The notes under the pieces were generated by a model. That model had not been told where the DNA came from. It worked only from the letters and a program-made list of their open reading frames with translations, and searched no databases. The translations under genes and the position numbers were made by a program. A DNA stretch of 49,976 nt from Gemmatimonadota bacterium. Lineage in GTDB: Bacteria > Gemmatimonadota > Gemmatimonadetes > Longimicrobiales > Gaopeijiaceae. The stretch is taken from the NCBI GenBank assembly GCA_002718595.1, contig PBFD01000005.1:83944-133919 (forward strand), written 5' to 3'. Shown here piece by piece: positions 17,115 to 25,435 of the stretch. Position 1 is the stretch's first letter. Every line of letters starts with the position of its first letter.

Positions 17115-18586
17115 AGATGCCAGAACCTATTCATTTTCGGTCAGTCCGAGAACTAGCAGAAGGATTGCAAAAAAGGGAATTTTCATCTCTAGAACTCACT
17201 GAGCTATATCTCGCACGAGCCCGTGAACTTGACGTGCCTCCCTTCGATCTTCCTGATGAACCCCGTGAAGACCATGACGGCAAACTCGCCACTATGATTA
17301 CTATCGCTACAGATCATGCCATCGAGAGCGCTCGAGCAGCTGACAAAGACCTGGCCTCAGGTGACAGGAAAAGTATCCTTCACGGTATTCCATATGGTGT
17401 AAAGGACATACTGGACACCACTGGAATCCGTACGACTTGGGGATCTCGCATCTTCAAAGATCGCATCCCCAGTCGCAATGCTACTCCAATTGACAAACTA
17501 GAAGAGGCTGGAGCAGTCCTGATGGCCAAAATGTCTATGGGAGAATTTGCGGGAGGAAATACCAGCACAGCACTCAACCCTTGGAAACTTGACCGTACTA
17601 GCTTTGGTTCCTCCAGTGGAACTGTCTCAGCAGCAGTAGCTGGACTCATGGGATTCGGAATCGGTACCGAAACAGGAGGATCGATAGTTTACCCTGCATC
17701 AGCAGTGGGAGCTTCAGGCCTGCGACCAACTTTTGGAAGGGTCAGTAGATTCGGCTGTATGGCTTTATCATGGAGTCTAGACAAGATAGGTCCAGTCGGA
17801 CGATCGGCTGAAGACTGTGGCTATGTGCTGGAGCAAATAGCTGGGTACGACCCTAAAGACAACTCTACAGGCCAACGAACATTCAATTTTCGACCAGATC
17901 CTGGAAATATGCGAGGGAAGAAATTAGGAGTATGTAGGGCTGAGTTTGAGTTGTCAGCTTCAGAAACTACAAGAAAGGTCTTTCAGGAAGTTCTAGACTC
18001 TTTCGAGCAAATGGGGGTGGAACTCCAGGATATTTCATTTCCTCAGAGACCTACTGGAGCTCTCTTTTCAACACTCGTTACAGTCGAAAGTGGTACGAAT
18101 TTCAAAAATCTATTTGACGACGGACGTATCAAAGAGATGTTTTCTTTCAACGAAGACCGAGCTGCAGGGTGGATGGCAGGAAGAATGATGCCAGCTTCAG
18201 ATTATCTTACAGCGCAACGAATTCGCAACCAAGTGAAGAGAGAGGCCGACCAATTAGTCGGTGAATTCGATGCCGTGATTGCTCCTACCTGGCCTAATGG
18301 AGCAGCTCTACGTGTAGTGCAAAATGGCTGGCCAGTGCCGGCAAGACCAGAATGGGAACCACCAAATGAAGTAAACTCTGCCACTCCCAAACTAAATTCT
18401 ATCGGAAACCTAGTGGGGCACCCTGGCCTGGCAATTCCGTGTGGATTTGATGAAGATGGACTACCTCTTTCCGTTCAGATAGTCAGTTCAGCTTGGGAGG
18501 ATCAATCTACCCTTGATTTTGGCATGGCCTATCAAAGAGAAACTGACTGGCATCTACAAAGACCTCCCTATCCTTGGCGCACATAA
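17111..18586 (+). CDS. Amidase (amidase-signature family, GatA-like)
   Basis: A serine amidase with the Ser-cisSer-Lys triad: K98 in IPYGVKDI, the cis-serine within SFGSSSGT (167-169) and nucleophile S191 in TETGGSIVYPA. The length of 491 aa is normal. It lacks a signal peptide, while the overlapping upstream gene supplies a Tat signal without a catalytic domain. The closing SIGNLVGHPGLAIPCGF is typical of the family. It is not the GatA subunit of Glu-tRNA amidotransferase, judging by the absence of gatB/gatC and by context. The start at 17111 forms an ATGA overlap and has GGAGAGG directly upstream; an ATG at 17117 is an alternative. It probably hydrolyses an amide related to the divergent hydantoinase operon, which remains inference. 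Confidence 0.92.
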   Translation: MKMPEPIHFRSVRELAEGLQKREFSSLELTELYLARARELDVPPFDLPDEPREDHDGKLATMITIATDHAIESARAADKDLASGDRKSILHGIPYGVKDILDTTGIRTTWGSRIFKDRIPSRNATPIDKLEEAGAVLMAKMSMGEFAGGNTSTALNPWKLDRTSFGSSSGTVSAAVAGLMGFGIGTETGGSIVYPASAVGASGLRPTFGRVSRFGCMALSWSLDKIGPVGRSAEDCGYVLEQIAGYDPKDNSTGQRTFNFRPDPGNMRGKKLGVCRAEFELSASETTRKVFQEVLDSFEQMGVELQDISFPQRPTGALFSTLVTVESGTNFKNLFDDGRIKEMFSFNEDRAAGWMAGRMMPASDYLTAQRIRNQVKREADQLVGEFDAVIAPTWPNGAALRVVQNGWPVPARPEWEPPNEVNSATPKLNSIGNLVGHPGLAIPCGFDEDGLPLSVQIVSSAWEDQSTLDFGMAYQRETDWHLQRPPYPWRT

Positions 18587-18613
18587 CACAAACTTTGAAC
18601 CCTACAAGGCAGC

Positions 18614-20704
18614 ATGGAGACCAAAAACGCTCTCTCAGAATTAAAAACCGAAATCATTAGAGATCGTAGTTTTTCAAATATTAAAACGACTATTCTCTGG
18701 ATTCTTATCGTTGCAACATGCCACAAAGTTGAGGCTCAAGCTCCAAGACACCTACAGCCAGCTGATCAGTTTGAAATTAAGAGGCTGGGATCTCCAGTAC
18801 TGAGCCCCGAGGGCCAATGGATTGCCTATACAATAACCGAAACTAGCTTGGAGGAAGAAAGTTCTGAAACTCGCGTATGGATGGTCTCTTCGGATGGTGG
18901 TGAAGCTATACCGATGACTACTTCAGGAGCATCTTCCAGTAATCCACAATGGAGTCCAGATGGACGATTCCTTTCCTTCACTGGTTCCAGAAATGGGAGC
19001 AATAACCAAGTCTGGATCCTGGATCGCAGAGGAGGAGAAGCAGTACAACTTACTGAAGTAGAACAAGGTATTCGAGATTATCAGTGGTCACCAGATGGAT
19101 CACAATTACTACTGACTATTCGGGACCCCGAACCAGAAAATGGTTGGGGAAGTGAAAAGGAAAATGCACCTCAAGCCCCCTGGGTAATCGACCGGCTCCA
19201 ATTTAAACGTGATGGACAGGGATATCTGACCGGAAACCAACATACCCATCTATACATTTTTGATCTGGAAACCCATAACCTCACTCAAATCACTTCTGGT
19301 GACTTCGACGAATCTCAAGCCGTATGGAGTCCAGATGGACGAACCATCGCTTTTGTCAGCAATCGTACTGCCGAACCCGATGGAAATCAAAATACCGACA
19401 TTTGGATAGTCAGTTCTCAAAATACAGATAAGGGCCAAACCCTTCTGCAGGTCACATCCAACCCTGGTTCCGACTCATCACCGTCCTGGAGCCCTGATGG
19501 AAAATGGATCGCTTATGTCTCAGTTATCGAACCAGACCTGATCTGGTATGCAACTAGGCATCTAGCTGTTATCTCTTCTGACGGAGGTGAAGCTAATATT
19601 TTGTCGCAAGAACTAGATAGAAATGTGAGCTCACCACGATTTAGTGAGAATGGAGAAGATATAATTTTCCGACTAGAAGACTCATCTGAAGACCATCTTG
19701 TCAAAATTTCATCTCAGGGAGGTAGTCCTGTTCGAATTGTAGAGGGACCCTTGAGTGCGGGACTATTTTCTTTAGGAAAGAATGGAGTTGTGGCCAGCTT
19801 GATAGGCACTCTCGATAGACCATCTGAAATACATATCCTAAAGGACGATGAGTTGCGCAGAGTCACATTTACTAATGATGATTTTTTGGCAGATATTGAT
19901 ATCGCAGAAGTCAAGAACGTTCAATTCCCCTCCAGAGATGGCACTGAGATAGAAGGTTTCGTGACCTTCCCAGTAGGATTTGAAGTGGGAATACGTTATC
20001 CCACCCTTCTGAGAATTCATGGGGGTCCCGTAAGCCAATACAGACACTCATTCAACTTCGAAGCACAACTATTCGCAGCAAATGGCTATCTGGTTGTGCA
20101 AACAAATCCACGTGGATCATCTGGTTATGGACAGGATTTTTCGTCGGACCTTTGGGCTGAATGGGGAGTCAGGGACTACGAAGACGTTGTAGCAGGAGTG
20201 GACTACACTATTGAACAAGGGTGGTCAGATCCAAATCGACTCGGAGTGGGTGGGTGGTCCTATGGAGGGATACTGACCGACCACGTTATAACTCAAACAG
20301 ACCGTTTTTCAGGAGCGATCACAGGGGCCAGTGAATTTCTCTACATAGCAAATTATGGACATGACCATTATCAGCTTCAGTGGGAAAAAGAACTGGGCTT
20401 GCCTTGGGAAGGCAACAATCGTGAAAACTGGGAAGCCATCAGTCCTTTCAATAAAGTTGACAGGATAAAAACCCCTACCCTAGTGATGGGTGGGGAAAAA
20501 GACTGGAACGTACCCATACAGAATGGGGAGCAGATATATCAAGCACTTCGAAGGCTTGGAGTGCCAACAGAGCTCGTAGTTTATCCAGGACAGGGACATG
20601 GCCTCCGACCACCATCATACCAAAAAGACCGTTATGAACGATACTTGGCCTGGTACAACAAATGGGTCAAGAAGGATCAGATTCCAGTTAGTAACGAAAA
20701 TTGA
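18614..20704 (+). CDS. Exported S9-family (prolyl oligopeptidase/acylaminoacyl) peptidase, copy 1
   Basis: A serine peptidase of 696 aa with an N-terminal hydrophobic signal (ILWILIVATC, ending near VEAQA), a seven-bladed propeller region with at least four WSPDG repeats, and a C-terminal alpha/beta hydrolase domain. The catalytic triad is S549 (GGWSYGG), D630 (GGEKDWNVP) and H662 (GQGHGL). It is expected to cleave short peptides in the periplasm. AAGG lies just before the ATG, and the gene starts 28 bp after the amidase, so it may share that transcript. A close paralogue lies at 28790-30817; the two match through both domains, differing mainly in the signal region and in the propeller around residues 300-380. 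Confidence 0.95.
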   Translation: METKNALSELKTEIIRDRSFSNIKTTILWILIVATCHKVEAQAPRHLQPADQFEIKRLGSPVLSPEGQWIAYTITETSLEEESSETRVWMVSSDGGEAIPMTTSGASSSNPQWSPDGRFLSFTGSRNGSNNQVWILDRRGGEAVQLTEVEQGIRDYQWSPDGSQLLLTIRDPEPENGWGSEKENAPQAPWVIDRLQFKRDGQGYLTGNQHTHLYIFDLETHNLTQITSGDFDESQAVWSPDGRTIAFVSNRTAEPDGNQNTDIWIVSSQNTDKGQTLLQVTSNPGSDSSPSWSPDGKWIAYVSVIEPDLIWYATRHLAVISSDGGEANILSQELDRNVSSPRFSENGEDIIFRLEDSSEDHLVKISSQGGSPVRIVEGPLSAGLFSLGKNGVVASLIGTLDRPSEIHILKDDELRRVTFTNDDFLADIDIAEVKNVQFPSRDGTEIEGFVTFPVGFEVGIRYPTLLRIHGGPVSQYRHSFNFEAQLFAANGYLVVQTNPRGSSGYGQDFSSDLWAEWGVRDYEDVVAGVDYTIEQGWSDPNRLGVGGWSYGGILTDHVITQTDRFSGAITGASEFLYIANYGHDHYQLQWEKELGLPWEGNNRENWEAISPFNKVDRIKTPTLVMGGEKDWNVPIQNGEQIYQALRRLGVPTELVVYPGQGHGLRPPSYQKDRYERYLAWYNKWVKKDQIPVSNEN

Positions 20705-20749
20705 ATCATACGTCGCCATAGATACTAACGAAAATCTACTACGGGCCTT

Positions 20750-22027
20750 ATGTCACCTTCCACAAATCTAGTTTCTGAATCGCTACCTACAGAAGTAGAC
20801 GTGTTGATAGTCGGAGCTGGACTTGCTGGTTTAGCATGTGCTCGATTGCTGACCCTTTCGGGGATCAACACTCACATTATAGAAGCATCCTCTTCGGTGG
20901 GAGGCCGTGTTAAGACTGATGAAATGAACGGCTTTCTATTGGATAGAGGATTTCAAGTCCTACTAACATCCTACAGCGAACTCAAGAACCAAGTCGACTT
21001 GGAACAACTAGATCTAAGAGCTTTTAAATCGGGCAGTTTGATTCGGAGCCAGGATCAATTTCACCTTCTAAGTGATCCTATAAAACATCCATCAGACTTG
21101 ATGTCTACAGTACAAGCTAGGGTTGGATCCTTGAGCGACAAAACAAAAACAGCAATACTCAAATATCGTCTACTCAACCTATGTCCAGATAAATGCTTCG
21201 ACGGTCCAGAACGAACTACTCTAAGTGAACTGGAGAGATTGGGCTTCTCACAAAGATTCATCGACACTTTTTTTCGACCTTTCCTAGGGGGAGTATATCT
21301 CGAAAAATCGCTCAACACTTCCTCCAGTCTATTCAATTACTACTTACGTTGTTTCTCTTCAGGGGAGACCACGCTGCCTTCAGGAGGTATGCAACGACTT
21401 CCAGAACTCTTGGCACAGGATTTAGAGGGGCGTGTGACATTCAATACAATCGCCACACATATTGACAAAGGAAAAGTAACTGTTCAAAACGGACAGGTCG
21501 TAAAAGCAAGGGAGGTAGTATTAGCAGTAGACGAACCAGCAGCAGCGAAGCTGACCAAATCTCCAGTCAATCCCTTTAAATCATCTGTGACAGCTTACTT
21601 TTCAACCGACTATCCGCCTTCCAGGGATCCCATACTAATTCTCAATGGGGAGAACGATGGACCAGTAAACCATGTGGCAATTCTGAGTAATGTTTGTCCC
21701 AGTTACGCACCGGAAGGAATGCACCTTATATCTGTTTCCGGAGTTGACATGAACGAGAATGAGATAAAAGAATTTCCTAGAGAGGCACTAAAACAACTCA
21801 GGCAATGGTTTGGACCCACAGTAGAAAACTGGTCCTATCTGCATACATACTTTATTCCCTTTGCCCTTCCCAAACATCCCCCACAAACACTGCCAGACCT
21901 GAAGGCGCTGAATTTACGTTATGACAATTTCGTTCGAATTGGAGACTCCACTACATTCGGATCGATTCAGGGCGCTTTATTATCTGGACGTAAAGGTGCG
22001 GAACTTATACTGGAACAACTGGACTGA
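20750..22027 (+). CDS. FAD-dependent amine oxidase/phytoene desaturase-like oxidoreductase
   Basis: A flavoprotein of 425 aa beginning with a dinucleotide-binding motif (VLIVGAGLAGLACA) followed by the SVGGRVKTDE motif typical of amine oxidase, protoporphyrinogen oxidase and carotenoid desaturase relatives. The C-terminal FAD-contact segment is VRIGDSTTFGSIQGALLSGRKGA. FLGGVYLEKSLNTSS resembles a group of NAD(P)/FAD oxidoreductases of unassigned substrate. No signal peptide is seen. It follows the S9 peptidase by 45 bp and precedes the symporter genes. Substrate is unknown; a polyamine, porphyrinogen or polyene are all possible for the superfamily. Confidence 0.88.
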   Translation: MSPSTNLVSESLPTEVDVLIVGAGLAGLACARLLTLSGINTHIIEASSSVGGRVKTDEMNGFLLDRGFQVLLTSYSELKNQVDLEQLDLRAFKSGSLIRSQDQFHLLSDPIKHPSDLMSTVQARVGSLSDKTKTAILKYRLLNLCPDKCFDGPERTTLSELERLGFSQRFIDTFFRPFLGGVYLEKSLNTSSSLFNYYLRCFSSGETTLPSGGMQRLPELLAQDLEGRVTFNTIATHIDKGKVTVQNGQVVKAREVVLAVDEPAAAKLTKSPVNPFKSSVTAYFSTDYPPSRDPILILNGENDGPVNHVAILSNVCPSYAPEGMHLISVSGVDMNENEIKEFPREALKQLRQWFGPTVENWSYLHTYFIPFALPKHPPQTLPDLKALNLRYDNFVRIGDSTTFGSIQGALLSGRKGAELILEQLD

Positions 22028-22100
22028 ATTGGTTCACCGATTACAAGGACAACCTCGTAAGCTTGCCTCAACGGCAAACCTTCACCAAACTAGGCGCACA

Positions 22101-22391
22101 ATGACACAACACTCCACAGATGAAATTTCCAGAAGAAGAAGCCAATACTGGCGTAGAAACATCCAATACCTCTTGGTACTTCTCTCCGTTTGGTTTGTCA
22201 GTTCATACCTTACTGGCATCGTTTTCGTCGACATACTCAATCAATTCCGTATTCCAAAAACTGGATTTCCTTTAGGGTTCTGGTTTGCCCAACAAGGATC
22301 TATCTACATTTTTGTCATCCTGATCTTTATATACGTCTTTCTGATGAACAATCTAGACCAAGAATTTGGTGTTGAGGAGATAGACGAATAA
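22101..22391 (+). CDS. DUF4212 small subunit of a sodium:solute symporter
   Basis: A 96-aa membrane protein with two transmembrane helices. It matches DUF4212: QYWRRNIQYLLVLL, VWFVSSYLTG, GFPLGFWFAQQGSIYIFV and the acidic tail NNLDQEFGVEE. Such proteins are encoded immediately before, and act with, an SSF-family symporter, as here. ATG 22101 is the family-consistent start; the frame is open back into the flavoprotein gene. Its stop and the symporter ATG share one base (TAATG), implying translational coupling. Confidence 0.93.
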   Translation: MTQHSTDEISRRRSQYWRRNIQYLLVLLSVWFVSSYLTGIVFVDILNQFRIPKTGFPLGFWFAQQGSIYIFVILIFIYVFLMNNLDQEFGVEEIDE

Positions 22392-24094
22392 TGAGTGTGC
22401 AAAATTGGACTTTTCTATTGGTGGGTCTTTCATTTGTTCTATACGCTGGCATAGCTGTATGGTCTCGCGCTAGTTCGACCAAAGAGTTTTACATCGCTGG
22501 AGGAGGAGTCTCGCCATTAGCCAATGGGATGGCGACAGCAGCAGACTGGATGTCTGCTGCCTCTTTCATTTCCATGGCAGGGATCATCGCATTTAGAGGG
22601 TATGACGGTTCGGTTTATTTGATGGGCTGGACTGGCGGATATGTGTTACTGGCTCTGTTGTTGGCACCATATCTCAGAAAATTTGGAGCTTACACAGTTC
22701 CTGATTTTGTAGGCGAGCGATACTACTCCCAAACTGCAAGAATTGTAGCGGTCATCTGCGCGATTTTTGTCTCCTTTACTTATGTCGCTGGGCAAATGAG
22801 AGGGGTGGGTATTGTGTTCGGGCGCTTCCTGGAAGTGCCCATAGAAGCAGGTGTATTGATCGGCATGTGCATTGTGTTCTTTTATGCTGTACTGGGGGGA
22901 ATGAAAGGAATCACCTACACACAGGTTGCACAATACTGTGTGCTCATATTCGCCTATCTAGTCCCAGCCATTTTTCTTTCCCTACTAATTACTGGAAACC
23001 CGATACCGCAAATAGGACTGGGAGGCACAGACCAAGAAAGTGGTATGTTCCTACTTGATCGCCTCAACGGACTACATTCCGAACTAGGGTTCGCATCCTA
23101 CACTTCTGGAGAAAAAACAAGTACAGACATATTTTTTATCACGGCAGCTCTTATGGCAGGAACAGCTGGACTTCCCCATGTAATAATACGGTTCTATACC
23201 GTTCCAAAAGTAAAAGATGCCAGGATAAGTGTGGGATGGGCACTTCTATTTATTGCAATCCTTTATACGACTGCTCCTGCCATTGCTGTTTTTGCTCGAA
23301 CTAATCTTCTTAATACAGTCTCAGAGCAACCCTACTCTGAAATGCCAGAATGGTTTACTACATGGGAATCAACTGGGCTGATATCCTATGAAGATCACAA
23401 TCAGGACGGTCTGATACAATTCGTCGGTCCAGAGGCCCAAACAATTGACGCCAAGCCTATCACGAACGAATTGACAATCGACCAAGACATCATGGTACTG
23501 GCAAATCCCGAGATATCAGGACTTCCTAATTGGGTGATTGGACTGGTAGCTGCAGGTGCTTTGGCAGCTGCGCTTTCTACAGCAGCCGGGCTTCTAATGG
23601 TGGTATCTTCAGCAGTCAGTCATGATCTTCTGAAAAGAGCCCTCCTGCCTGGAATAACGGAAAAGGGAGAGCTAATTGCTGCCCGTGTCAGTGCTGGATT
23701 AGCGGTGGCAGTAGCTGGCTACCTTGGCATTAACCCGCCTGGTTTTGTCGCTGAAGTAGTTGCATTTGCTTTCGGATTAGCTGCAGCTTCGTTTTTTCCA
23801 GCTATCATCTTAGGAGTCTTCTCAAAAAGAATGAACCGTAACGGCGCAGTTCTGGGTATGGTAGTTGGAATCACATTTACTGCCGCTTATATCATCTATT
23901 TTAAGTTTATTAATCCCTCTTCAAACACAGCAGATCACTGGTGGTTTGGTGTATCTCCAGAAGGAATCGGCACCTTAGGCATGCTACTTAATCTCGCTGT
24001 TGCGACTGTAGTCTCTCGCTTTACCCCAGCCCCCCCAGAAAGAGTTGTTGCATTAGTTGATCGCATGAGGATGCCAAATGAGCCAGGATCATAA
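22391..24094 (+). CDS. Sodium:solute symporter (SSF family) large subunit
   Basis: A 567-aa integral membrane carrier of the SSF family with about thirteen helices. Typical features are FYIAGGGVSPLANGMATAADWMSAASFI near the N-terminus (the sodium-site helix), ALAAALSTAAGLLMVVSSAVSHD in the later core, and an extended soluble loop around residues 305-375. The DUF4212 partner next door places it in the two-subunit subgroup often annotated as acetate/cation-like symporters; the true substrate is unproven. GAGGAG lies 12 nt before the ATG within the upstream coding region. It is likely the uptake route for a small carboxylate produced by the surrounding catabolic genes. Confidence 0.94.
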   Translation: MSVQNWTFLLVGLSFVLYAGIAVWSRASSTKEFYIAGGGVSPLANGMATAADWMSAASFISMAGIIAFRGYDGSVYLMGWTGGYVLLALLLAPYLRKFGAYTVPDFVGERYYSQTARIVAVICAIFVSFTYVAGQMRGVGIVFGRFLEVPIEAGVLIGMCIVFFYAVLGGMKGITYTQVAQYCVLIFAYLVPAIFLSLLITGNPIPQIGLGGTDQESGMFLLDRLNGLHSELGFASYTSGEKTSTDIFFITAALMAGTAGLPHVIIRFYTVPKVKDARISVGWALLFIAILYTTAPAIAVFARTNLLNTVSEQPYSEMPEWFTTWESTGLISYEDHNQDGLIQFVGPEAQTIDAKPITNELTIDQDIMVLANPEISGLPNWVIGLVAAGALAAALSTAAGLLMVVSSAVSHDLLKRALLPGITEKGELIAARVSAGLAVAVAGYLGINPPGFVAEVVAFAFGLAAASFFPAIILGVFSKRMNRNGAVLGMVVGITFTAAYIIYFKFINPSSNTADHWWFGVSPEGIGTLGMLLNLAVATVVSRFTPAPPERVVALVDRMRMPNEPGS

Positions 24095-24172
24095 AGATCG
24101 ATCGCTGCCACGACCGTCTGAAATTGTATGAGCCAGCACCAAAGTTTTTCATTTTAATCTGAGGCCTCATAA

Positions 24173-24805
24173 ATGAATGGACCTACCAAAGAAATCCCTT
24201 CCTGGCGGGCAAGTGGGTCACTCTTTGAGAATTGTAACTGTACTGGTATATGTCCTGGCCATATACATTTCTCAAATGATTGTTCTCATGAACGTTGCAT
24301 CGGATACTGGGCCATACAAATCGATTCTGGATTCTTGGGTGACACTGACCTATCTGGAGTTCAGTGCGTTGTAGCCTTTGATTCTCCCCAAAGAATGATC
24401 GATGGAAAGTGGACTGAAGCAATAATCGTCGACCGAGAAGTATCTGAAGAACAGCTTATCGCCCTAGAAGCTATCCTTACTGGTTCAGTGGGAGGCCCCT
24501 GGGAGGTGCTCGATCGTTTCGTAGCAAAGAGGTTACCTACAAAACAACTTCCTATCAAAATAGTGAGAGAACAAAACATTGAGAAACTCAAGGTCGGCAA
24601 CATAATGGAAAGTGTAGTCACCCCATTACCAGGAACTCATAATAATGTCCCTGTGACCATCGAAAATATGTTCAATCAAATTCACGGTTCCTCACAAATC
24701 GTTGCGCAAGGAGAAACTAAATACTCGGACGGGACAATTACCATTGATACCAGCGGAACACACGCACTTATAAGCAGATTTAACTGGGAGATGGTCGATA
24801 AATAA
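24173..24805 (+). CDS. DUF1326 domain protein, cysteine-rich
   Basis: A 210-aa cytoplasmic protein of the DUF1326 family, whose function is not established. The hallmark N-terminal cysteine motif is SLFENCNCTGICPGHIHF (C21, C23, C27) with further C37 and C42; in most relatives the segment ends CPC, whereas here the last cysteine is glycine. WAIQIDSGFLGDTDLSG is also typical. The pair DUF1326 followed by DUF2182 recurs in many bacteria and a metal role has been suggested from the cysteines. GAGG lies 8 nt before the ATG. The next gene is DUF2182, then an ABC exporter, so the three are probably one unit. Confidence 0.88.
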   Translation: MNGPTKEIPSWRASGSLFENCNCTGICPGHIHFSNDCSHERCIGYWAIQIDSGFLGDTDLSGVQCVVAFDSPQRMIDGKWTEAIIVDREVSEEQLIALEAILTGSVGGPWEVLDRFVAKRLPTKQLPIKIVREQNIEKLKVGNIMESVVTPLPGTHNNVPVTIENMFNQIHGSSQIVAQGETKYSDGTITIDTSGTHALISRFNWEMVDK

Positions 24806-24832
24806 TGAGCAGGTCGTCCACCAAGGCTTCCA

Positions 24833-25435
24833 TTGCTGATTGAATTTTTTGCATGGATGACAATGATGTCAATCATGATGGTCCCCTCAGCTTACCCCTG
24901 GATAGCTGCATTTTTGTCTATTTCCAAATCAAGTAACAATGGTTCTCTAAAAGCAAGTTGGGTCATTCTTTTCATATTGGGCTATATAGTAGTCTGGTCT
25001 GGCTTCAGTGTTTTACTACTTTTCTCGAATTTTCAGCTAGATCGAATCTTTCAAAGGACATCTCTGAATCAAATAGACCTCTACTCTTCAATTTCTCCTT
25101 GGGTTCTTATCGGTGTCGGAGCCTACCAATTGACACCCCTTAAGAATGCCTGCCTAAAACACTGTAGAACACCACTGCATTATTTCCTTGCGCAATGGAA
25201 GAATGGACCTCGAGGTGCGCTTCTAATGGGAGCGCACCATGGCCTCTTCTGCCTAGGTTGTTGCTGGGCCTTAATGCTCGCAATGTTTTCTCTAGGCCTT
25301 ATGAGCCTTGTGTGGATGGTCCTCTTTACACTGATTGTTAGTATCGAAAATCTACTAGCCCAGGGAGAAGTTTTTGCGAGATTAGTTGGTGCTATAATGA
25401 TGACCTGGGGAATAACATTAATTTTGGGATCCTGA
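24833..25435 (+). CDS. DUF2182 integral membrane protein
   Basis: A 200-aa membrane protein of DUF2182, described as a predicted metal-binding membrane family. It has several helices with FAWMTMMSIMMVPSAYPW at the start, YQLTPLKNACLKHCRTPL in the middle and HHGLFCLGCCWALMLAMFSLG later; the cysteine and histidine positions are conserved features. The TTG at 24833 has AAGG 6 nt upstream. It is shorter at the N-terminus than many homologues. The preceding stop codon overlaps an ATG at 24805 (TAATG) that reads only 12 codons before stopping in another frame, hinting at a lost original start. It overlaps the ABC exporter start by one base (TGATG). Confidence 0.82.
   Translation: MLIEFFAWMTMMSIMMVPSAYPWIAAFLSISKSSNNGSLKASWVILFILGYIVVWSGFSVLLLFSNFQLDRIFQRTSLNQIDLYSSISPWVLIGVGAYQLTPLKNACLKHCRTPLHYFLAQWKNGPRGALLMGAHHGLFCLGCCWALMLAMFSLGLMSLVWMVLFTLIVSIENLLAQGEVFARLVGAIMMTWGITLILGS

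Noticed and set aside
17111-18586. Assignment of the amidase as GatA
   Set aside because: No gatB or gatC is nearby, and the Tat-protein partner and hydantoinase-operon context do not fit Glu-tRNA amidotransferase.
18940-19520. Repeated TGGAGTCCAGATGG-type DNA in the S9 genes
   Set aside because: These are the WSPDG propeller blade repeats in the protein, not a DNA repeat element or CRISPR.
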